Of a DNA stretch of 64,000 bases, positions 45,864-56,020 are shown in pieces. The DNA is taken from positions 23,446 through 87,445 of the forward strand of contig NZ_SCTC01000068.1 in the NCBI RefSeq assembly GCF_004299445.1, given 5' to 3'. Each line of letters opens with the position of its first letter. The first letter of the stretch is position 1. The DNA comes from Phenylobacterium sp. (GTDB lineage Bacteria > Pseudomonadota > Alphaproteobacteria > Caulobacterales > Caulobacteraceae). The notes beneath the pieces are model-generated. The model had not been told where the DNA came from. It did no database searches and saw nothing but the letters and a program-made list of their open reading frames with translations. A program made the translations under genes and the position numbers.

Positions 45864-47075
45864 TTATCTCGTCAAGGCGGCGGCGGTGTGGCTGAGGTCG
45901 CCGTCGTTCTTCGCCGGGGCCACGCCGAGCAGTTTCGCCAGCAGTGGATAGACGCTGACGTTGTCGAACGGCGCCAACACCACGCCGGGCCGGATGTCGG
46001 GTCCGTTCGCGACGAAGATCGCCGCCATTTCCGGGCTCTGCGGATCGAATCCGTGGGCGCCGCGCTCGGGCTTGGACGGCTTGTAGTCCCGCGTGGTCAG
46101 TCGCCAGCCGATATCCGGCACGCACACGTACGGCGCGACACGGGGGTTCTTGCCATAGTGGAAGCGCGCCGGGATCTCGGCCTTGCGCCAGCATTGGAAG
46201 TGCTCGTGCGGCTGGATCAGCGCCCGGTCGACCTCCGCCTCGCGCCCCTTCGCCGGATACAGCGTCACCAGCGCGCCGCCGGCCAGCAATCGGAACGCGT
46301 CCCGTGGCACGGCGTCGTCGAGGAACACCTCACGCGTCGGAGACATCGCCACCATCCCGTGGTCGGCCACCACGACGATGTTCGCCGCGATCCCCCTCGC
46401 CTTCAGGCCTGCTGTCAGCCGTCCCATCGCGCCGTCGATACGGGCCACTGCCGCATTCAGCTCGGCGCTGTCGGGGCCGTAATCGTGTCCCGCGGTGTCC
46501 ACGTCGTCGAAGTAGAGCGTCACCAGCCCGGGCCGTTGCGCCGCTGGCAGGTCGAGCCACGCCAGCACCTGATCAACCCGCGCGTCGGGCGGGACCGACT
46601 GGTCGAAACGCCGCGCGTAGGTCGGCCGAACACCCCGCACCGCCGCCTCGGATCCCGGCCAGAACATCGTGCCCGCCACGATCCCTGCCCGCTCGGCCGC
46701 CACCCAGATCGGCTCGCCCTGATTCCACCAGCGGGCGTCCTGGACCGCCTGAACGTTCGACATCTTGAACGTGACGCCCGGGATCGCGGGATCCTCGATG
46801 TTGTTCTCAACGATCCCGTGCCGGTCGGGCCGCAGCCCCGTGACCAGGGTGTAGTGGTTGGGGAACGTCTTGGAGGGAAAGGACGGCCGCATGGCCGCGC
46901 GCGCGCCCTCCTGCGCCAGCTTCGCAAGCACCGGCGATCCGCCGCGGTCCAGGTAGTCGGCGCGGTAGCCGTCGATGGAGATCAGGATCACGAGCGGCCG
47001 GTTCGCCGACTGCGGCGGCGACGTGGCGCAGGCCGTGAGCAACAGGGCGAACAACAGGATCAGACAGCGACGCAT
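45864..47075 (-). CDS. NPP-type nucleotide pyrophosphatase/phosphodiesterase, lipoprotein
   Basis: A 403-residue alkaline-phosphatase-superfamily enzyme. The signal MRRCLILLFALLLTAC gives a lipobox Cys 16. Metal and catalytic residues of NPP are visible: D35 in SIDGYRADYL, nucleophile T70 in PSKTFPNHYTLVTGL, then DDVDTAGHDYGP, ADHGM and AHGFDP. It would hydrolyse nucleotide or lipid phosphodiesters in the periplasm or outer-membrane space. A single gene between the rplQ terminator and the VOC operon. Confidence 0.88.
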   Translation of the reverse strand: MRRCLILLFALLLTACATSPPQSANRPLVILISIDGYRADYLDRGGSPVLAKLAQEGARAAMRPSFPSKTFPNHYTLVTGLRPDRHGIVENNIEDPAIPGVTFKMSNVQAVQDARWWNQGEPIWVAAERAGIVAGTMFWPGSEAAVRGVRPTYARRFDQSVPPDARVDQVLAWLDLPAAQRPGLVTLYFDDVDTAGHDYGPDSAELNAAVARIDGAMGRLTAGLKARGIAANIVVVADHGMVAMSPTREVFLDDAVPRDAFRLLAGGALVTLYPAKGREAEVDRALIQPHEHFQCWRKAEIPARFHYGKNPRVAPYVCVPDIGWRLTTRDYKPSKPERGAHGFDPQSPEMAAIFVANGPDIRPGVVLAPFDNVSVYPLLAKLLGVAPAKNDGDLSHTAAALTR

Positions 47076-47148
47076 GTCGCCACCCTAACTTCGCTGTGCG
47101 ACAGCGTCGCAATGGCCCAGGCGGCGGCGCATCTACGGCCCTGATGCA

Positions 47149-47181
47149 AAGAGCCCCGGAAGCAGCGCTTCCGGGGCTCTT
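47149..47181 (-). terminator. Intrinsic terminator after rplQ
   Basis: A perfect 14-bp stem (AAGAGCCCCGGAAG / CTTCCGGGGCTCTT) with a 5-nt loop, followed on the minus strand by CTTTG. It lies 24 bp beyond the rplQ stop and closes the alpha operon. Confidence 0.85.
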
Positions 47182-47204
47182 CTAAATCTTCGTGTCGGAG
47201 CGGA

Positions 47205-47624
47205 CTATTCGTCCGAGCCGAACATACCTTCGGCCGTCGGGCCCGAGTCCTTGCCCTTTTCGGCCGGATCACGGTCGACAAACTCGATCACCGCCATCGC
47301 GGCGTTGTCGCCGTGACGGTAGCCGGCCTTCAGGACGCGGATGTAGCCGCCGTTGCGGGTCGCGTAGCGCGGGCCCAGCACGCCGAACAGCTTGCCGACC
47401 TGCTCGACGTCGCGGACCTGGCTGATGGCCTGGCGGCGGGCGTGCAGGTCGCCGCGCTTCGCCAGCGTCACCAGCTTCTCGACGAAGGGACGCAGCTCCT
47501 TCGCCTTCGGCAGCGTCGTGACGATCTGCTCGTGCTTGATCAGGCTGGCGGACATGTTGGCGAACATGGCCGTGCGGTGAGCGCTGGTGCGCCCCAGTTT
47601 GCGGTGGGCTTTGCCGTGACGCAT
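47205..47624 (-). CDS. rplQ: 50S ribosomal protein L17
   Basis: A 139-residue L17. The start [20 protein letters not shown] and the [22 protein letters not shown] helix are canonical. A C-terminal extension ([17 protein letters not shown]) beyond E. coli length is normal in alphaproteobacteria. Last gene of the alpha operon, 239 bp downstream of rpoA. Confidence 0.97.
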   Translation of the reverse strand: MRHGKAHRKLGRTSAHRTAMFANMSASLIKHEQIVTTLPKAKELRPFVEKLVTLAKRGDLHARRQAISQVRDVEQVGKLFGVLGPRYATRNGGYIRVLKAGYRHGDNAAMAVIEFVDRDPAEKGKDSGPTAEGMFGSDE

Positions 47625-47863
47625 GTCGTATCTCCCGGGTCACCCTGGACCCACCGGACGCTCCCGATAGCCTGGAAGTCGTCCTGCCTAACCAAGTCCC
47701 AGCCCGTTCCCGCCTGGGTCACTGCGAAGCGCCGGGGCCCTCCACCGCGGTTGCGGCTTCAACGGGCCCAGGCCGCCTCCCAAGAGAGGCAGCCCGGAAT
47801 TGGCGCGTGGAGCACATGCTCCTTGTCTCACATCCAGGCCCCGGAGACGGGTCCCGGCGCGTC
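47625..47863. other. rpoA-rplQ intergenic region
   Basis: 239 bp without a gene. It contains a perfect palindrome, GGAGCATGTGCTCC-like at about 47810-47823, and a possible weak promoter on the minus strand (TTGGTT then GGCTAT) near 47670-47695. Neither is strong. No reading frame of interest was seen. Confidence 0.35.
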
Positions 47864-48880
47864 TTACATCTGGTCTTCGAACTTCTTGGCGAGCTCTTCG
47901 ATGTTCTCGGGCGGCCAGTTCGGCACGTCCATGCCCAGGTGGAGACCCATCCCGGCGAGAACTTCCTTGATCTCGTTCAGCGACTTGCGGCCGAAGTTCG
48001 GGGTGCGGAGCATCTCCGCCTCGGTCTTCTGGATCAGGTCGCCGATGTAGACGATGTTGTCGTTCTTCAGGCAGTTGGCCGAACGGACGGAGAGCTCGAG
48101 CTCGTCCACCTTCTTCAGCAGCGCCGGGTTGAACGGCAGTTCCGGCTTGGCCTCGCCTTCGACCTTCTTCTTCGGCTCTTCGAAGGTGATGAAGATCTGC
48201 AGCTGGTCCTGGAGGATGCGCGCGGCGTAGGCCACGGCGTCAACAGGGCTGATCGCGCTGTTGGTTTCCACTTCCATGATCAGCTTGTCGTAGTCGAGCG
48301 ACTGGCCCTGGCGGGTGGGCTCGACGCGGAACGCGACGCGCTTGACCGGCGAGTAGAGGGCGTCGACGGCGATCAGGCCGATCGGGGCGTCCTCGGGACG
48401 GTTCATCTCGGCGGAGACATAGCCCTTGCCGGTCTGGACCGTGAATTCCATGCGCACGTTGGCGCCCTCGTCCAGCGTGCAGAGCACGTGGTCGGGGTTC
48501 AGGATCTCGATGTCCGACGGGGCTTCGATCTGGCCGGCGGTCACCGGGCCAGGGCCGGTGGCGCGAAGCGTCATGCGCTTCGGGCCTTCAGCGTGCATGC
48601 GCAGCGCGAGCGCCTTGATGTTGAGGACGATGTCGACAACGTCTTCGCGCACGCCTTCCAGCGAGGAGAACTCGTGGACGACGCCGTCGATCTGCACCGC
48701 GGTCACCGCCGCGCCTTGCAGAGAGGAGAGAAGCACGCGACGCAGGCTGTTGCCCAGGGTCACGCCGAACCCGCGTTCGAGCGGCTCAGCCACCAGACGC
48801 GCCTTGCGGCTGGCGTCGGCGCCGGTCTCGATTTGCGGCTTCTCGGGACGGATTAGTTCATTCCAGTTTCGTTCGATCAC
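47864..48880 (-). CDS. rpoA: RNA polymerase alpha subunit
   Basis: A 338-residue RNAP alpha. The GTG at 48880 ([18 protein letters not shown]) is chosen; the 14 residues upstream are not part of the family. NTD at about 1-235 ([23 protein letters not shown]) assembles core enzyme; CTD at about 255-330 ([36 protein letters not shown]) contacts UP elements and activators. The linker is Lys/Glu/Pro-rich. Confidence 0.97.
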   Translation of the reverse strand: MIERNWNELIRPEKPQIETGADASRKARLVAEPLERGFGVTLGNSLRRVLLSSLQGAAVTAVQIDGVVHEFSSLEGVREDVVDIVLNIKALALRMHAEGPKRMTLRATGPGPVTAGQIEAPSDIEILNPDHVLCTLDEGANVRMEFTVQTGKGYVSAEMNRPEDAPIGLIAVDALYSPVKRVAFRVEPTRQGQSLDYDKLIMEVETNSAISPVDAVAYAARILQDQLQIFITFEEPKKKVEGEAKPELPFNPALLKKVDELELSVRSANCLKNDNIVYIGDLIQKTEAEMLRTPNFGRKSLNEIKEVLAGMGLHLGMDVPNWPPENIEELAKKFEDQM

Positions 48881-48953
48881 GTGTGTCCCTCGAAAACGCA
48901 GGATCGCCGGCCGTAAATCCACGGCCGGCGTCAGGGAATTGTAGCTCTAACGA

Positions 48954-49343
48954 CTAGACGCGCCGGCGCTTGGGCGGGCGGCAGCCGTTGTGCGGGATGG
49001 GGGTCACATCCCGGATGGTGGTGATCGTCATACCGACCGCCTGCAGGGCGCGGAGCGCGGACTCACGACCCGAGCCGGGGCCCGAGACGTTGACTTCCAG
49101 CGTACGCACGCCGTGTTCGGCGGCTTTACGGCCGGCGTCTTCCGCCGCCATCTGGGCGGCGTAGGGCGTCGACTTACGCGAACCCTTGAAGCCCATCAGA
49201 CCAGCGCTCGACCAGGAGATGGTGTTCCCCTGCGCGTCGGTGATGGTGATCATCGTGTTGTTGAACGAGGCGTTCACGTGCGCCACGCCCGAAGTAATGT
49301 TCTTACGCTCGCGACGTTTGACGCGCGCCGGTTCCTTGGCCAT
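48954..49343 (-). CDS. rpsK: 30S ribosomal protein S11
   Basis: A 129-residue S11. [22 protein letters not shown] and the [16 protein letters not shown]-terminus are diagnostic. It contacts the decoding platform near the mRNA exit. Alpha operon between rpsM (12 bp upstream) and rpoA (73 bp downstream). Confidence 0.98.
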   Translation of the reverse strand: MAKEPARVKRRERKNITSGVAHVNASFNNTMITITDAQGNTISWSSAGLMGFKGSRKSTPYAAQMAAEDAGRKAAEHGVRTLEVNVSGPGSGRESALRALQAVGMTITTIRDVTPIPHNGCRPPKRRRV

Positions 49344-49355
49344 CGACTAGCTCTC

Positions 49356-49724
49356 TTACTTCTTCTTGCCGGCGATCGGCTTGGCCGGGCCCTTGCGGGT
49401 GCGGGCGTTGGTGTGCGTGCGCTGACCGCGGACCGGCAGGCCCTTGCGGTGACGCAGGCCGCGATAGCAGGCCAGATCCATCAGGCGCTTGATGTTGACC
49501 GCGGTCTCGCGACGCAGGTCGCCTTCGACCAGATAGTCGCGGTCGATCGCTTCGCGGATCTGCAGCACTTCCTGATCGGTCAGCTGGTTGACGCGACGCG
49601 CGTCTTCGATGCCGACCTTCTTGACGATCTCGGCGGCTTTCGCCTGGCCGATGCCATGAATGTACTGCAGCGCGATGATCACGCGCTTGTTGGTGGGGAT
49701 GTTGACGCCAGCGATACGGGCCAC
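49356..49724 (-). CDS. rpsM: 30S ribosomal protein S13
   Basis: A 122-residue S13. [26 protein letters not shown] and [21 protein letters not shown] are canonical. The Lys-rich tail reaches toward the P-site tRNA. It is the first gene of the alpha operon, with a promoter about 110 bp upstream. Confidence 0.98.
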   Translation of the reverse strand: MARIAGVNIPTNKRVIIALQYIHGIGQAKAAEIVKKVGIEDARRVNQLTDQEVLQIREAIDRDYLVEGDLRRETAVNIKRLMDLACYRGLRHRKGLPVRGQRTHTNARTRKGPAKPIAGKKK

Positions 49725-50045
49725 GTGAGGTATTCTCCTAGGATCACACGACAGAAGCGCAAACGGCGCCCCGGCCCCTCACTGCCATAGGCATAGGCCG
49801 GCGCGTCTTTCGCGCTCTTTCGCGGAAGCGCTTCGTTATATGGATCGCTATACTCGCGTCAATGCCGGAAACGCGGAAATGTGAACGAATTGCTGCGCGC
49901 GGAAGGGATGCCACATCCGCACGGTTCGTTCGGATCGCCGAACGAGGCCGGCGATTGCGAAAGGAAAGCACGGTCGGGCCGTCGGCGCAACGGAGTGCGC
50001 GGCCTCGGGCCCTGCGACGCCCCTCCCCTGACCAAGAATCAGGCG
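49725..50045. other. adk-rpsM intergenic region with promoter and structured leader
   Basis: A 321-bp gap inside the ribosomal cluster. It holds the promoter at 49835-49862 and, downstream of it, a leader of about 105 nt that contains repeated CGCG/TCTTTCGCG-like segments able to pair. No coding sequence was recognised. The adk-proximal 180 bp are GC-rich without clear signals. Confidence 0.5.
49835..49862 (-). promoter_or_regulatory. Sigma-70 promoter for rpsM-rpsK-rpoA-rplQ
   Basis: On the minus strand TTGACG (49857-49862) and TATAAC (49835-49840) are separated by 16 bp. Both hexamers match the consensus at 5 of 6. It gives the alpha operon its own promoter about 105-110 nt before the rpsM start, independent of the spc part of the cluster. 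Confidence 0.75.
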
Positions 50046-50615
50046 CTAGCGCTTGGCGTCCAGCGCCCGGTCGATCCCGGCGGCCACGACGTCGATCGCG
50101 CCCATGCCGTCCACTTCCACCAGCTTGCCCTGGCCCTCGTAGTACGGGAGCAGCGGGGCGGTCTGGGTGTTGTAGGCGTTCAGGCGGATCACGAAGCTTT
50201 CCGGATTGTCGTCCGGGCGGCCCGACTCGGCGAACCGGCCAGCGATGCGCTGCTTCAGCGCCTCATCATCGACCTTGAGACGCAGCACGAGGTCGATCTT
50301 GCGGCCGCGACCGGCCAGCATCTTGTCCAGGGCCTCCGCCTGCCGAAGGGTCCGCGGGAAGCCGTCGAAGATGGCGCCACCCGCGGCCTCGGCCTCGGGC
50401 AGCCGGCTCTCGATCAGCTCGATGACGATCTCGTCCGAGACCAGCTCGCCGCGCTGCATGATGCCTTCGACGCGCTTGCCCAGCTCGGAGCCCGACGCGA
50501 TGGCGGCGCGCAGCATGTCGCCCGTCGACAGCTGGACCATGTTGCGGCCCTCGACCAGGCGCTTGGCCTGGGTGCCTTTTCCGGCCGCCGGCGGTCCGAA
50601 CAGAATCAGGTTCAT
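50046..50615 (-). CDS. adk: Adenylate kinase
   Basis: A 189-residue AMP-ATP phosphotransferase. P-loop FGPPAAGKGTQ at residues 6-16, AMP-binding STGDMLRAAI and DGFPRTLRQAEAL are intact. It is the short form without the zinc-type LID insertion, as usual in alphaproteobacteria. It lies 67 bp downstream of secY, the common arrangement. Confidence 0.97.
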   Translation of the reverse strand: MNLILFGPPAAGKGTQAKRLVEGRNMVQLSTGDMLRAAIASGSELGKRVEGIMQRGELVSDEIVIELIESRLPEAEAAGGAIFDGFPRTLRQAEALDKMLAGRGRKIDLVLRLKVDDEALKQRIAGRFAESGRPDDNPESFVIRLNAYNTQTAPLLPYYEGQGKLVEVDGMGAIDVVAAGIDRALDAKR

Positions 50616-50682
50616 CGCTTAGGTCCCCTTCCGCGGCGCTCTTGTTGGCGCCGTCCCCCCACGTCACCCAAGAGGGCGGCGG

Positions 50683-52029
50683 CTAGCGCCGGCCGCCCCG
50701 CAGCTTCGACTTCTTGATCAGGCCTTCGTACTGGTGCGCCAGCAGGTGCGACTGGATCTGGGCCACCGTGTCCATGGTGACGCTCACCACGATCAGCAGC
50801 GAAGTGCCGCCCATGTAGAACTGGGTGCCGGTGAAGCGCATCAGGCCTTCAGGCAGCAGGCACACCAGGGCGATGTAGCCGGCGCCGATCACCGTCAGGC
50901 GGGTCAGCACGAAGTCCATGTACTCGGCCGTCCGCTTGCCCGGGCGGATGCCCGGCAGGAAGCCGCCGTACTTGCGCAGGTTTTCCGCGGTGTCCTCGGG
51001 GTTGAACACGACCGAGGTATAGAAGAAGCAGAAGAAGATGATCAGGCCGCCATACAGCACCATGAAGAGCGGCTGGCCATGCTGCAGCTGGCCGGTGGCG
51101 TAGGGCAGCCACGACAGCCAGTCCGGCAGATCCGCCGTCGCGAACGCGGCCATGGCCGTAGCGGGCAGCAGCAGCAGCGAGCTGGCGAAGATCGGCGGGA
51201 TGACGCCCGAGGTGTTGATCTTCAGCGGCAGGAACGAGGTGTCGCCGCCGAACATGCGGTTGCCCACCTGTCGCTTGGGGTACTGCACCAGCAGACGGCG
51301 CTGCGAGCGTTCCATGAAGACGATGGCGACAGTCACGCCCACCACCAGCAGGATGATCAGGATCAGGGTGCCGGCGTTCATTGAGCCGACGCGCGCCTGC
51401 TCGAACATCTGCAGCAGAGACTGCGGCAGCACGGCCACGATGCCGGCGAAGATGAGCAGCGAAATGCCGTTGCCCACGCCACGGCTGGTGATCTGCTCGC
51501 CCAGCCACATCAGGAACATGGTGCCGCCGGTCAGCGTCACGACGGTCGAGATGACGAAGAAGACGGGGTTGATGTCGATGAGGTTCGGAGTCCGAACCAT
51601 GCCGGTCGCGATGAAGAACGACTGCACGATGGCCAGGGCCACGGTCAGGTAGCGGGTGTACTGGTTGAGCGTCTTGCGCCCCGCCTCGCCGCCTTCCTTC
51701 CGCAGCTTCTCCCACGGCGGATACACCGTCCCCAGGAGCTGCACGATGATCGAGGCCGAGATGTACGGCATCACGTTCAGGGCGAAGACGGCCATCCGCT
51801 CGACGGCGCCGCCCGAGAACATGTTGAACATGCCCAGGATGCCGCCCGCCTGGCTCTGGAAGGCGGCCTGGAACTGGGCGGCGTCGATCCCCGGGATCGG
51901 GATGTAGGTGCCCAGGCGATAGACGATCAGCGCCCAGAGCGTGAACCAGATGCGCTTGTGAAGCTCCGTCGCCTTCGAGAAGGCTTCGAAGTTCATGTTT
52001 GCGGCGAGCTGTTCTGCGGCCGAAGCCAT
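50683..52029 (-). CDS. secY: Protein translocase subunit SecY
   Basis: A 448-residue, ten-helix channel of the Sec translocon. RIWFTLWALIVYRLGTYIPIPG, FNMFSGGAVERMAVFALNVMPYISASIIVQLL, the RQVGNRMFGGDTSFLPLKINTSGVIP loop and PGIRPGKRTAEYMDFVLTRLT are canonical. It is in the spc operon between rplO and adk. Confidence 0.97.
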   Translation of the reverse strand: MASAAEQLAANMNFEAFSKATELHKRIWFTLWALIVYRLGTYIPIPGIDAAQFQAAFQSQAGGILGMFNMFSGGAVERMAVFALNVMPYISASIIVQLLGTVYPPWEKLRKEGGEAGRKTLNQYTRYLTVALAIVQSFFIATGMVRTPNLIDINPVFFVISTVVTLTGGTMFLMWLGEQITSRGVGNGISLLIFAGIVAVLPQSLLQMFEQARVGSMNAGTLILIILLVVGVTVAIVFMERSQRRLLVQYPKRQVGNRMFGGDTSFLPLKINTSGVIPPIFASSLLLLPATAMAAFATADLPDWLSWLPYATGQLQHGQPLFMVLYGGLIIFFCFFYTSVVFNPEDTAENLRKYGGFLPGIRPGKRTAEYMDFVLTRLTVIGAGYIALVCLLPEGLMRFTGTQFYMGGTSLLIVVSVTMDTVAQIQSHLLAHQYEGLIKKSKLRGGRR

Positions 52030-52071
52030 TCAGCAAATCCCCTGACTCGTAGTCGTGCTCAGATAGGACGG

Positions 52072-52095
52072 CCCGCCCTCATTAGCGAGGGCGGG
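52072..52095. other. Hairpin between rplO and secY
   Basis: A 9-bp perfect stem CCCGCCCTC / GAGGGCGGG with a 6-nt loop. It has no T tract on the transcribed strand, so it may be an mRNA-processing or stability element rather than a terminator. Confidence 0.45.
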
Positions 52096-52113
52096 TAAGT
52101 CACAGTCCGTGCT

Positions 52114-52599
52114 TTAAGCCTCGGCGGCTGCCGCTTCCGGCTTGGTCGTCGTCAGGGAACCGCCGGCCTTCTCCACGGCCGCGCGGGCCGAGGCGGTGGC
52201 GGCGTAGACGGTCAGGTTGAGCTTGGTCTTCAGCTCGCCCTCGCCCAGCAGCTTAACGCCGTCCTTCACGCGGCGGATGACGCCAGCCTTGATCAGGGCG
52301 TCAGCATCGATGGCGCCCTTGGCGTCGAGCTTGCCGGCGGCGACCGCCTGCTCGATGCGCCACAGGTTCACCTCGGCGAAGTCCTTCTTGTTGCGCGAAT
52401 TGAAGCCGCGCTTCGGCATGCGCATGTGCAGCGGCATCTGGCCGCCTTCGAAGCCGAAGATCGACACGCCCGAGCGCGCCTTCTGGCCCTTCACGCCGCG
52501 ACCGGCGGTCTTGCCCTTGCCCGAGCCCGGGCCGCGGCCGACGCGCATGCGAGCCTTTGTGGAGCCCTCGCGCGGGCTGAGTTCGTTGAGCTTGGTCAT
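52114..52599 (-). CDS. rplO: 50S ribosomal protein L15
   Basis: A 161-residue L15. [48 protein letters not shown] N-terminus (Gly/Lys-rich, extended into 23S rRNA) and [17 protein letters not shown] are diagnostic. The Ala-rich tail is longer than in E. coli. A 135-bp gap separates it from rpmD. Confidence 0.97.
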   Translation of the reverse strand: MTKLNELSPREGSTKARMRVGRGPGSGKGKTAGRGVKGQKARSGVSIFGFEGGQMPLHMRMPKRGFNSRNKKDFAEVNLWRIEQAVAAGKLDAKGAIDADALIKAGVIRRVKDGVKLLGEGELKTKLNLTVYAATASARAAVEKAGGSLTTTKPEAAAAEA

Positions 52600-52678
52600 A
52601 TGTGCCTCTCCTTGGAGATCTGGCGCCGGAGGAAGCCTCCGACTCGGCGTTGATGTGGTCGGCGCTAGAAACGCCGAT

Positions 52679-52700
52679 GGGCGAGGCTCGCGCCTCGCCC
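52679..52700. other. Hairpin between rpmD and rplO
   Basis: A perfect 9-bp stem GGGCGAGGC / GCCTCGCCC with a 4-nt loop in the unusual 135-bp rpmD-rplO gap. There is no T tract on the minus (coding) strand, so it probably does not end the operon. Confidence 0.45.
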
Positions 52701-52734
52701 TTTCAGGTCCGTGCCTATGGCACGAAGCCGATGG

Positions 52735-52911
52735 CTATTCCACCACCTCGACGAGGTGATGGACCTTGGCGATCATGCCGCGAACCGAGGGGGTGTCCTC
52801 GAGCTCGGAGACGCGACCCACCCGGTTGAGGCCCAGGCCCACGAGCGTGGCGCGCTGATCGCTCTTGCGGCGGATCGGGCTTGCGGTCTGGCGAACTTTG
52901 ACTTTGGCCAT
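52735..52911 (-). CDS. rpmD: 50S ribosomal protein L30
   Basis: A 58-residue L30 from the ATG at 52911 ([20 protein letters not shown]); an upstream ATG at 52929 overlaps rpsE and adds non-family residues. [25 protein letters not shown] is canonical. It starts 4 bp after the rpsE stop. Confidence 0.96.
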   Translation of the reverse strand: MAKVKVRQTASPIRRKSDQRATLVGLGLNRVGRVSELEDTPSVRGMIAKVHHLVEVVE

Positions 52912-52915
52912 GTGC

Positions 52916-53509
52916 TTAACCTTCCGCATCCGCGGCCGCGGCCTGAGCCGAGGCCCCGTCGGCGCGGCGGCCGATCACGTCCGAGACCTTCTTGCCGCGC
53001 TTGGCCGCAACCTGGCGGGGCGAGGATTGGGCCTTCAGCGCTTCGAACGTCGCGCGCACCATGTTGTAGGGGTTGGACGAGCCGACCGACTTGCCGACGA
53101 CGTCCTGGACACCCAGGGTTTCGAGCACCGCGCGCATCGGACCGCCGGCGATGACGCCGGTGCCGGGAGGCGCCGCGCGCACCATCACCTTGCCCGCGCC
53201 CCAGCGGCCGTTGCCGTCGTGGTGCAGGGTCCGGGATTCGCGCAGCGGAACGCGGATCATCGACTTCTTGGCTTCTTCGGTCGCCTTGCGGATGGCTTCC
53301 GGCACTTCACGCGCCTTGCCATGACCGAAGCCCACGCGGCCCTTCTGATCACCGACCACCATCAGGGCGGCGAACGAGAAGCGACGGCCACCCTTCACGG
53401 TGGCGGCGACGCGGTTGATGTGCACCAGCTTCTCGACGATTTCGCTGTCGCGCTCTTCTTCGTTCGAGCGGTTGCGACGATCGCCACGCTGTTCGTCTCT
53501 GCGAGCCAT
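52916..53509 (-). CDS. rpsE: 30S ribosomal protein S5
   Basis: A 197-residue S5. [41 protein letters not shown] and [34 protein letters not shown] are canonical. It has an Arg/Asp-rich N-terminal extension and an Ala-rich tail, both typical of this order. Confidence 0.98.
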   Translation of the reverse strand: MARRDEQRGDRRNRSNEEERDSEIVEKLVHINRVAATVKGGRRFSFAALMVVGDQKGRVGFGHGKAREVPEAIRKATEEAKKSMIRVPLRESRTLHHDGNGRWGAGKVMVRAAPPGTGVIAGGPMRAVLETLGVQDVVGKSVGSSNPYNMVRATFEALKAQSSPRQVAAKRGKKVSDVIGRRADGASAQAAAADAEG

Positions 53510-53518
53510 GAGCGTTCC

Positions 53519-53875
53519 TTAGAAATCCAGGCCGGCTTCGCGCGCGGCGTCGGCCAGGGCTTTCACCCGGCCATGGTACAGGTAGCCACCGCGGTCGAAC
53601 ACGACCGCCTTGACGCCCTTTTCGATCGCGCGCTGGGCCACGAGGGCGCCCACCCTGGCGGCGGCGTCCTTGTCTGAGCCCTTGGCCTTCTTCTCGCCTT
53701 CCAGCGAGGAGGCCGCGGCCAGCGTCACGCCCTTCGCATCATCGATGACCTGGGCGTAGATGTTCTTGGCCGAGCGGAAGATCGACAGGCGCGGACGACC
53801 GTTGGCCACCTTCTTGAGGTGGTTGCGGACGCGACGCGCGCGGCGAAGGGTGGAGTCACGGGGAGAAAGGGCCAT
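53519..53875 (-). CDS. rplR: 50S ribosomal protein L18
   Basis: A 118-residue L18, which binds 5S r[36 protein letters not shown] and [26 protein letters not shown] are canonical. It lies 3 bp downstream of rplF. Confidence 0.98.
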   Translation of the reverse strand: MALSPRDSTLRRARRVRNHLKKVANGRPRLSIFRSAKNIYAQVIDDAKGVTLAAASSLEGEKKAKGSDKDAAARVGALVAQRAIEKGVKAVVFDRGGYLYHGRVKALADAAREAGLDF

Positions 53876-53878
53876 GGC

Positions 53879-54412
53879 TTACTTCTTCTTGCCTTCCTTG
53901 CGCCGGACCGTCTCGCCCTGATAGCGCACGCCCTTGCCCTTGTAGGGCTCCGGCGGACGGATGCGGCGGATCCGGGCGGCGATTTCACCGACCATCTGCT
54001 TGTCGATGCCCGAGATCTTGATCTCGGTCTGCTTCGGCACGGCGAACGTGATGCCCGACGGCGGCGGGATGTCCACGTCGTGGCTGAAGCCCAGCTGCAT
54101 GGAGAGCGCCTGGCCCTTCATCGCCGCGCGATAGCCGACGCCGACCAGTTCGAGGGTCTGCTCATAGCCCTGGGTCACGCCCTGGACCATGTTGGCGACC
54201 AGCGTCCGGGACAGACCCCACATCGCTTGCGCGCGCTGGGTTTCCTGGCGCTTGGCGAGCGTGAGCTCTCCGCCTTCCTGCTTGACCTCGATCTCTTCGG
54301 CCACAGTCCAGGCGAGCTGACCCTTGGGGCCCTTCACCGTGACCGTCTGGCCTTCGATGGTCACCGTCACCCCACTGGGAACGGCGACCGCCTTCTTTCC
54401 GATCCGCGACAT
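53879..54412 (-). CDS. rplF: 50S ribosomal protein L6
   Basis: A 177-residue L6 from the ATG at 54412 ([17 protein letters not shown]). Two related alpha-beta domains are seen, with [11 protein letters not shown] and the C-terminal [20 protein letters not shown] signature. It starts one base from the rpsH stop. Confidence 0.97.
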   Translation of the reverse strand: MSRIGKKAVAVPSGVTVTIEGQTVTVKGPKGQLAWTVAEEIEVKQEGGELTLAKRQETQRAQAMWGLSRTLVANMVQGVTQGYEQTLELVGVGYRAAMKGQALSMQLGFSHDVDIPPPSGITFAVPKQTEIKISGIDKQMVGEIAARIRRIRPPEPYKGKGVRYQGETVRRKEGKKK

Positions 54413-54413
54413 C

Positions 54414-54809
54414 TTAGTAGACCCGGCAGAGGACTTCGCCGCCCACGTTGGCCTCACGGGCCGCGGTGTCCGACATGACGCCCTTCGGCGTCGACAGGAT
54501 CGAGATCCCGAGACCGTTCTTCACGGGCTTCAGGTCCTTGATCGACGAATAGACGCGACGGCCCGGCTTGGAGACGCGGCTGATCTCGACGATGACGGGG
54601 GCGCCGTCAAAGTACTTCAGCTCGATCTCGAACTCGGGGAAGGCGCCGGGCTTTTCCACCAGGTGGTAGCCGCGGATGTAGCCTTCATCGAGGAGCACAT
54701 CCAGCAGACGGGCGCGCATCTTCGACGCGGGCGCCATCAGCTTGGACCGGCCGCGCATGGCGGCGTTCTTGATACGGGCGATCAGATCGCCGATGGGGTC
54801 GTTGACCAT
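54414..54809 (-). CDS. rpsH: 30S ribosomal protein S8
   Basis: A 131-residue S8. [39 protein letters not shown] and the [21 protein letters not shown] end are canonical. In E. coli S8 represses the spc operon by binding its mRNA; no such site was identified here. Confidence 0.98.
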   Translation of the reverse strand: MVNDPIGDLIARIKNAAMRGRSKLMAPASKMRARLLDVLLDEGYIRGYHLVEKPGAFPEFEIELKYFDGAPVIVEISRVSKPGRRVYSSIKDLKPVKNGLGISILSTPKGVMSDTAAREANVGGEVLCRVY

Positions 54810-54819
54810 GAGATCCCCC

Positions 54820-55125
54820 TTACCAGCTCGACTTGACGAGACCGGGGATCAGGCCTGCGGACCCGAGGTCGCGCAGAGAGATCCGGCTCATCTTCAGCTT
54901 GCGGTAGTAGCCGCGCGGACGGCCCGTGACTTCGCACCGGTTACGGATGCGGACCGGGGACGAGTTGCGCGGCAGCTCAGCCAGCTTCAGGCGGGCGTCG
55001 AAACGCTCCTCCAGCGGCAGGCTTTCGTCATTGGCGATCGCCTTCAGCGCGACGCGCTTCGCGGCGTGCTGCTTGACGAGCTTCTTGACTCGTTCGTTGC
55101 GGTTGACAGCGCTTTTCTTGGCCAT
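54820..55125 (-). CDS. rpsN: 30S ribosomal protein S14, zinc-free type
   Basis: A 101-residue long-form S14. It lacks the CxxC zinc-ribbon cysteines of the short form (only one Cys, in [17 protein letters not shown]). [21 protein letters not shown] is the standard C-terminus. Confidence 0.97.
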   Translation of the reverse strand: MAKKSAVNRNERVKKLVKQHAAKRVALKAIANDESLPLEERFDARLKLAELPRNSSPVRIRNRCEVTGRPRGYYRKLKMSRISLRDLGSAGLIPGLVKSSW

Positions 55126-55146
55126 GTGTCTGTTCCTTCCCGCCGC

Positions 55147-55713
55147 TTAAGCTTGCGCTTGGACGAACGGGAACTGGAATTCCCGAAGAAGCTCACGCGC
55201 TTCGTCGTCGGTCTTCGCAGTCGTGGTGACGATGATGTCCATGCCCCAGATCTGATCGATCTGGTCGTAGTTGATCTCCGGGAACACGATGTGTTCCTTC
55301 AGACCCATGGCGTAGTTGCCGCGGCCGTCGAAGGACGTGGGCTTCAGGCCCCGGAAGTCCTTCACGCGCGGCAGCGCGATGGTGATCAGACGGTCGAGGA
55401 ACTCGTACATCTGGTCCTTGCGCAGCGTGACCTTGCACCCGACCGTCATGCCTTCGCGCAGCTTGAAGCCGGCGATCGACGTGCGGGCCTTGGTGGCCAC
55501 CGGCTTCTGGCCGGCGATCTTCGCCAGGTCAGCCATCGCCGAGTTGATCTTCTTGGAGTCGGCGACAGCTTCACCCACGCCCATGTTGATCACGATCTTC
55601 TCGAGCTTCGGGATCTGCATCTCGTTGGTGTAGCCGAACTTTTCCTTCAGCTGGCCACGGATGCGCGAGCGGTACTCAGCCTTGAGCCGCGGTTCGTAAG
55701 CTTGATCAGCCAT
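55147..55713 (-). CDS. rplE: 50S ribosomal protein L5
   Basis: A 188-residue L5 that binds 5S r[49 protein letters not shown] and [25 protein letters not shown] are canonical. Its start overlaps the rplX stop by 8 bp. Confidence 0.98.
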   Translation of the reverse strand: MADQAYEPRLKAEYRSRIRGQLKEKFGYTNEMQIPKLEKIVINMGVGEAVADSKKINSAMADLAKIAGQKPVATKARTSIAGFKLREGMTVGCKVTLRKDQMYEFLDRLITIALPRVKDFRGLKPTSFDGRGNYAMGLKEHIVFPEINYDQIDQIWGMDIIVTTTAKTDDEARELLREFQFPFVQAQA

Positions 55714-56020
55714 TGATCACCTCGCCCGTCGTCTTGGCGATACGGACCTTCTTGTCGCCTTCGATCTTGAAGCCGACGCGGGTCGGCTTGCCCTTCGAGT
55801 CGACGATGGCCACGTTCGACACGTGGATCGACGCTTCCTTGTTCTTGATGCCGCCTTGCGGATCGAGCTGGGTCGGGCGGGTGTGGCGCTGAACCATGTT
55901 CAGGCCTTCCACGACGACGCGCTCGTCCTTGGGCAGAACCTTCAGGACGGCGCCCTGACGGCCCTTGTCCTTCCCGGCGAGGACCACGACGCGATCCCCC
56001 TTCTTGATCTTCGCGGCCAT
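55706..56020 (-). CDS. rplX: 50S ribosomal protein L24
   Basis: A 104-residue L24, an assembly initiator of the large subunit. The ATG at 56020 is preferred over the GTG just upstream because it sits in the stop of rplN (TGATG). [28 protein letters not shown] is the KOW motif. Confidence 0.97.
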   Translation of the reverse strand: MAAKIKKGDRVVVLAGKDKGRQGAVLKVLPKDERVVVEGLNMVQRHTRPTQLDPQGGIKNKEASIHVSNVAIVDSKGKPTRVGFKIEGDKKVRIAKTTGEVING

